From NCBI GenBank assembly GCA_030445245.1, contig JAUCSD010000001.1, forward strand, positions 1,100,241 through 1,164,240: a stretch of DNA of 64,000 nt, read 5' to 3'. Positions 58,301 to 64,000 of this stretch are shown here, in pieces. The stretch comes from Candidatus Saccharimonadota bacterium (GTDB taxonomy: Bacteria > Patescibacteriota > Saccharimonadia > Saccharimonadales > Saccharimonadaceae). Each line of letters starts with the position of its first letter. The first letter of the stretch is position 1. Position numbers and translations under genes: made by a program. The notes below the pieces were generated by a model that did no database searches, was not told the origin of the DNA, and saw nothing but the letters and a program-made list of their open reading frames with translations.

Positions 58301-58329
58301 TTGAGTGAACACAATTTGTTCTGTATAAT
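58301..58329 (+). promoter_or_regulatory. Promoter of gyrB-gyrA
   Basis: TTGAGT (58301-58306), a 17-bp spacer and TATAAT (58324-58329) precede a ~38-nt leader with GAGGG. Confidence 0.75.
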
Positions 58330-58366
58330 GGAATAAATGTAAATAGCTGAAATGTCTGAATAGTGA

Positions 58367-60352
<1,986 letters not shown>

Positions 60353-60354
60353 TT

Positions 60355-62883
60355 ATGGAAGACGAGACAATCGACGTAAATAACACACCAATCGAAGGTG
60401 ACATTGTACCAGCAGTGCAGACGCACTCGCGTCTGGTTGAAAACCAATCTGTTGAAGACGTTATGGAAGATAGCTTCCTTCGTTATTCAATGAGCGTGAT
60501 CATTGATCGTGCTTTGCCAGATGTCCGTGACGGTATGAAACCAGTACACCGTCGTATTTTATACAGCATGGGTGAACAGAACTTACGACCAGGTGGACGC
60601 TTCCTAAAGAGTGCGCGTATCGTTGGTGACGTAATGGGTAAATATCACCCACACGGTGACTCATCGATCTACTTCTCTATGGTTCGTCTTGCTCAGGACT
60701 GGGTAATGCGTTATCCGCTTGTGAATGGACAGGGAAACTATGGTTCAATGGACGGAGATCCTCCAGCTGCAAGCCGTTATACAGAGGCTCGTCTTGGTCG
60801 AGCAGGTAACGAACTACTGACTGACCTCGATAAGGATACTGTTGATTTCCGTGATAACTACGATGGTAGTGAACAAGAACCTTCAGTATTGCCAGCTAAG
60901 TTACCAAACTTGTTGCTAAACGGTCAGATCGGTATCGCCGTTGGTATGGCAACTAATATCCCACCACATAACCTTGGTGAGTTAGTTGATGCTACGATCC
61001 ACTTGATCGATAACCCTGAGACGACTACGGTTGATGATCTTCTTAAGTACGTTAAGGGCCCTGATTTTCCAACGGGTGCGACTGTCTATGGCGGTAGTCC
61101 AATGAAACAGGCTTACCAAACAGGCCGCGGTAGCGTTATGGTTCGTGCGGTTACTAACATTGAAGAGACAAAAAAAGGCCGCAGCCAGATTATTGTCACC
61201 GAAATGCCGTATGGTGTAAATAAAGCAACGCTTATTGAAAAGATTGCTGACCTTCACAAAGAGAAGAAGATTCTTATTAGCGATCTTCGTGACGAAAGTG
61301 CGCGTGGTAAGGTACGTGTTGTTATCGAACTGCGTAAAGACGCCTATCCTAAAAAGGTACTTAACCAGCTCTTCAAGTTGACTGCTTTGCAGACCAGTTT
61401 CCACTACAATATGTTGGCATTGATCGACGGTATCCAACCCAAGGTTCTTGGACTTCATGAAATTCTTGACGAATTCATCAAGCACCGACGTATCGTAGTT
61501 CGTCGTCGTACCGAATTTGAGCTTAAGGCTGCAAAGGCTCGTGCTCATATTCTTGAAGGTTATAAAATTGCTCTCGATCACATCGATGAGGTTATTAGAA
61601 TCATCCGTGCAAGCAAGACGAGCGAAATCGCTCAAGCGGCTCTGATCGAAGCTTTCGGTCTATCTGAAATTCAGTCCCAGGCGATCCTTGCGATGCAACT
61701 TCGTCGTCTTACCGGACTCGAGCGCGACAAAATTGAGAACGAACTTCGTGAACTACTCGAATTAATCGCAAAACTTGAAGCAATTCTTGCAAGTGAAAGC
61801 GAAATTCTACGAATTATCAAAGAAGAGTTGCTCGAAATGAAGGATAAGTTCGGCGATGAACGTCGTAGTCACATGATTAATCATGAGCTTGGTAAATTCA
61901 GTGACGAAGAACTCATCCCTGAAGAGGAATCTGTTATATTACTTACAACAGAAAACTATATCAAGCGAACGCTCGTCAGTGAATACCGACGTCAGAACCG
62001 TGGTGGTAAGGGTAAGCGAGGTATGACTACTAAAGAAGAAGACGTGATTGATCAGTTGGTTCCAGCAAGTACTCACGATTATCTTCTCTTCTTTACGAAT
62101 AGAGGTCGCATCTTCCGCCTCAAGGCGTATGAAGTACCTGCAGCCGGTCTGCAAGCCAAGGGTGTTGCTGCTGTTAATCTCTTGCAGCTCCAACCTGAAG
62201 AAAAGATTACCTCTATCATTCGTCATGCGAAAGACGCGAGCGATGAGGGCTTCCTCTTTATGGCTACCAGTAAGGGAACAGTCAAGAAGACACCTCTCAA
62301 GGATTACGCCAATATCCGTACTAACGGACTGATTGCGATCAAGCTTGATGATGGTGATGAACTACGATGGATAAAAAAGACAACAGGTAACAACGATGTA
62401 ATTGTATCAACATCTGCTGGACAAGCGGTTCGCTTTAATGAATCTGACGCTCGTCCGATGGGTCGTTCTGCTCGCGGTGTTCGTGGGGTTCGCCTCCGAC
62501 CTAATGACTGGGTAGTAGGTATGGATATTGCCGATGACGAAGCTCGAACACTCCTTGTTATTAGCCAAAAGGGCTACGGTAAGATCACTAAGGTGTCTAA
62601 CTTCCCAAGTCATAAACGAGGTGGTGTTGGTATCAAGGCTGCCGTGGTGACTGCTAAGACTGGTCCGATTATATCGGTTCGCACGGTAGAGCCAGATGCA
62701 AGTGAAGTACTGATGATATCCAACAATGGTCAGACTATACGGGTTGGGCTTAAGGATATTCCAACACTGGGTCGTACTACTCAAGGTGTTCGTATCATGC
62801 GTATGGCTGAAGGCGATGCCGTATCATCCCTTGGTCTTATGCCTGAGCAGGTGCCGGTAACCGACGAAGAAGAAGAGGCGTAG
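60355..62883 (+). CDS. gyrA: DNA gyrase subunit A
   Basis: This subunit cuts and passes DNA. The 842-aa protein has the breakage-reunion domain with catalytic Tyr about residue 141 in RYTEARL and the winged helix around [15 protein letters not shown]. The C-terminal beta-pinwheel carries a GyrA-box-like [10 protein letters not shown], the feature that allows DNA wrapping in gyrase. In the quinolone region Ser is kept (E. coli 83) but position 87 (Asp in E. coli) is Phe, at residue 107 here. Confidence 0.96.
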   Translation: MEDETIDVNNTPIEGDIVPAVQTHSRLVENQSVEDVMEDSFLRYSMSVIIDRALPDVRDGMKPVHRRILYSMGEQNLRPGGRFLKSARIVGDVMGKYHPHGDSSIYFSMVRLAQDWVMRYPLVNGQGNYGSMDGDPPAASRYTEARLGRAGNELLTDLDKDTVDFRDNYDGSEQEPSVLPAKLPNLLLNGQIGIAVGMATNIPPHNLGELVDATIHLIDNPETTTVDDLLKYVKGPDFPTGATVYGGSPMKQAYQTGRGSVMVRAVTNIEETKKGRSQIIVTEMPYGVNKATLIEKIADLHKEKKILISDLRDESARGKVRVVIELRKDAYPKKVLNQLFKLTALQTSFHYNMLALIDGIQPKVLGLHEILDEFIKHRRIVVRRRTEFELKAAKARAHILEGYKIALDHIDEVIRIIRASKTSEIAQAALIEAFGLSEIQSQAILAMQLRRLTGLERDKIENELRELLELIAKLEAILASESEILRIIKEELLEMKDKFGDERRSHMINHELGKFSDEELIPEEESVILLTTENYIKRTLVSEYRRQNRGGKGKRGMTTKEEDVIDQLVPASTHDYLLFFTNRGRIFRLKAYEVPAAGLQAKGVAAVNLLQLQPEEKITSIIRHAKDASDEGFLFMATSKGTVKKTPLKDYANIRTNGLIAIKLDDGDELRWIKKTTGNNDVIVSTSAGQAVRFNESDARPMGRSARGVRGVRLRPNDWVVGMDIADDEARTLLVISQKGYGKITKVSNFPSHKRGGVGIKAAVVTAKTGPIISVRTVEPDASEVLMISNNGQTIRVGLKDIPTLGRTTQGVRIMRMAEGDAVSSLGLMPEQVPVTDEEEEA

Positions 62884-62884
62884 G

Positions 62885-63316
62885 ATGAATATGCTTTCCC
62901 CCTATATTATTGCCGTCATCATTGCATGGCTGGTAGCACAAGGGGGAAAGTATCTCGTCATAGCGGTGAAGCAACGTCGGTTCGACCATATTCGTCAGTT
63001 GTACCTCTCGGGCAACATGCCGAGTGCACATGGCGCTAGCGTGACTGCTGTGGTGACCGTTATTGCACTACGTGATGGTATCGATTCGGGCCTTTTTGGT
63101 CTCGCTATACTTTTTGCAGCTATCGTTATGTATGACGCAATCATGGTGCGACGTTCCTCTGGAGAGCAGGGAGTTGCCATTCAGCAGCTGATAAAGGAGC
63201 AAAAAAGCCAGATTCCAATGCCGCGAGCCGCAAAGGGTCACACCCCTGTTGAAGTCGCCGTGGGAGCGCTCCTTGGGCTCATAATAGGCGTAGTTGTCTT
63301 TTTAGCTACAAAGTAA
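62885..63316 (+). CDS. Divergent PAP2-family (DUF212) membrane protein
   Basis: The 143-aa protein has membrane segments around a conserved loop NMPSAHGASVTAV, as in the DUF212 group of acid phosphatase/vanadium-dependent haloperoxidase-like proteins. MYDAIMVRRSSGEQGVAIQQL is a second family block. Whether it has phosphatase activity is unknown. It starts 1 nt after gyrA (TAGGATG) and is probably in its operon. Confidence 0.83.
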   Translation: MNMLSPYIIAVIIAWLVAQGGKYLVIAVKQRRFDHIRQLYLSGNMPSAHGASVTAVVTVIALRDGIDSGLFGLAILFAAIVMYDAIMVRRSSGEQGVAIQQLIKEQKSQIPMPRAAKGHTPVEVAVGALLGLIIGVVVFLATK

Positions 63317-63329
63317 TCTCAAATTACCC

Positions 63330-63359
63330 TTGACGATAAGCCGATTCGTGGAGTATGCT
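63330..63359 (+). promoter_or_regulatory. rRNA promoter P1
   Basis: TTGACG (63330-63335), an 18-bp spacer and TATGCT (63354-63359), about 140 nt before 16S. Confidence 0.6.
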
Positions 63360-63421
63360 AGGTAAAGTCTGGTCGCACAAGGCGATAAACAACTGGTGGA
63401 GTTGAACAGATAAAATGAACT

Positions 63422-63450
63422 TTGACAATTTAGTTGTGCATATATATCAT
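63422..63450 (+). promoter_or_regulatory. rRNA promoter P2
   Basis: A perfect -35 TTGACA (63422-63427), a 17-bp spacer and TATCAT (63445-63450), about 50 nt before 16S. Tandem promoters are usual for rRNA operons. Confidence 0.7.
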
Positions 63451-63498
63451 CGTCAATTACATTTTATGTTGATCTAACAACTTCGGTTGTTAGTCATT

Positions 63499-64000
<502 letters not shown>

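Noticed and set aside
60982..61635. 217-codon minus-strand frame inside gyrA
   Set aside because: It is the shadow of a conserved gyrA region, with low-complexity Asn/Thr composition and no ribosome site.

Overview
The window is a gene-dense bacterial chromosome segment from a member of Candidatus Saccharibacteria (TM7, Patescibacteria/CPR). The evidence is the partial 16S rRNA at the right edge with TM7-like features, including a C in the universal 515F site. Also consistent are the monoderm-style surface protein with an LPxTG-type tail, the complete type IV pilus locus, the very short spacers, and translation by the standard code with TGA as stop. Many genes have an extended -10 promoter (TGN-TATAAT-like) only 6-9 nt before the ATG, so leaderless transcripts look common here.

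Layout. 1-4.5 kb: the 3' part of RNase J, an orphan GC-rich hypothetical gene and ftsK. 4.5-4.8 kb: a decayed HD-phosphohydrolase pseudogene. 4.9-7.3 kb: rpsF-ssb-rpsR (no rplI follows), then efp with an Arg loop tip and an overlapping P-loop kinase. 7.4-12.4 kb: a serine hydrolase (beta-lactamase fold), tlyA, two hypotheticals and ychF. 12.8-27.0 kb: a colinear type IV pilus locus (TPR protein, large anchored surface protein, pilM-N-O-small protein-B-T-C, major pilin, prepilin peptidase, four minor pilin-like proteins). 27-31.4 kb: xerC/D, ndk, tRNA-Arg, PH-domain protein, parvulin-type foldase, SOD, DoxX-like protein. 31.4-37.6 kb: orphan hypothetical, GNAT, tRNA-Asp/Thr/Gly, a GT2 glycosyltransferase pair, nrdR, kup, tRNA-Val. 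37.7-42.5 kb: a T-box leader and thrS, then an ATL protein, miaA, an HTH protein, an MBL-like protein and rpmB. 42.6-46.4 kb: an HTH-Nudix protein, an M50 protease, tRNA-Pro, pgl, a Nudix-RNase HI fusion and RNase P RNA. 46.4-48.7 kb: infC-rpmI-rplT with an ATT start for infC, an unexplained spacer and tmRNA. 49-58.2 kb: Nudix, HAD, a T4SS-type coupling ATPase with partners, a nucleotidyltransferase between repeated terminators, a cupin, and envelope proteins. 58.3-64 kb: gyrB, gyrA, a DUF212 protein, and the rRNA promoter region with the start of 16S.

How the genes work together. The left and right ends are housekeeping: translation, RNA decay and processing, chromosome segregation and supercoiling. 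The centre is an envelope and appendage programme. Pilus assembly and retraction, surface proteins, a foldase, a glycosyltransferase and a coupling-type ATPase would suit a small host-attached epibiont; that lifestyle is inferred from what is known of the phylum, not read from this sequence.

The strongest candidate for something little described is the compact threonine T-box leader before thrS. It has a minimal Stem I, an ACC specifier, two small hairpins, a complete antiterminator with a UGGA bulge that matches the U-CCA end of the tRNA-Thr in this window, and an intrinsic terminator.
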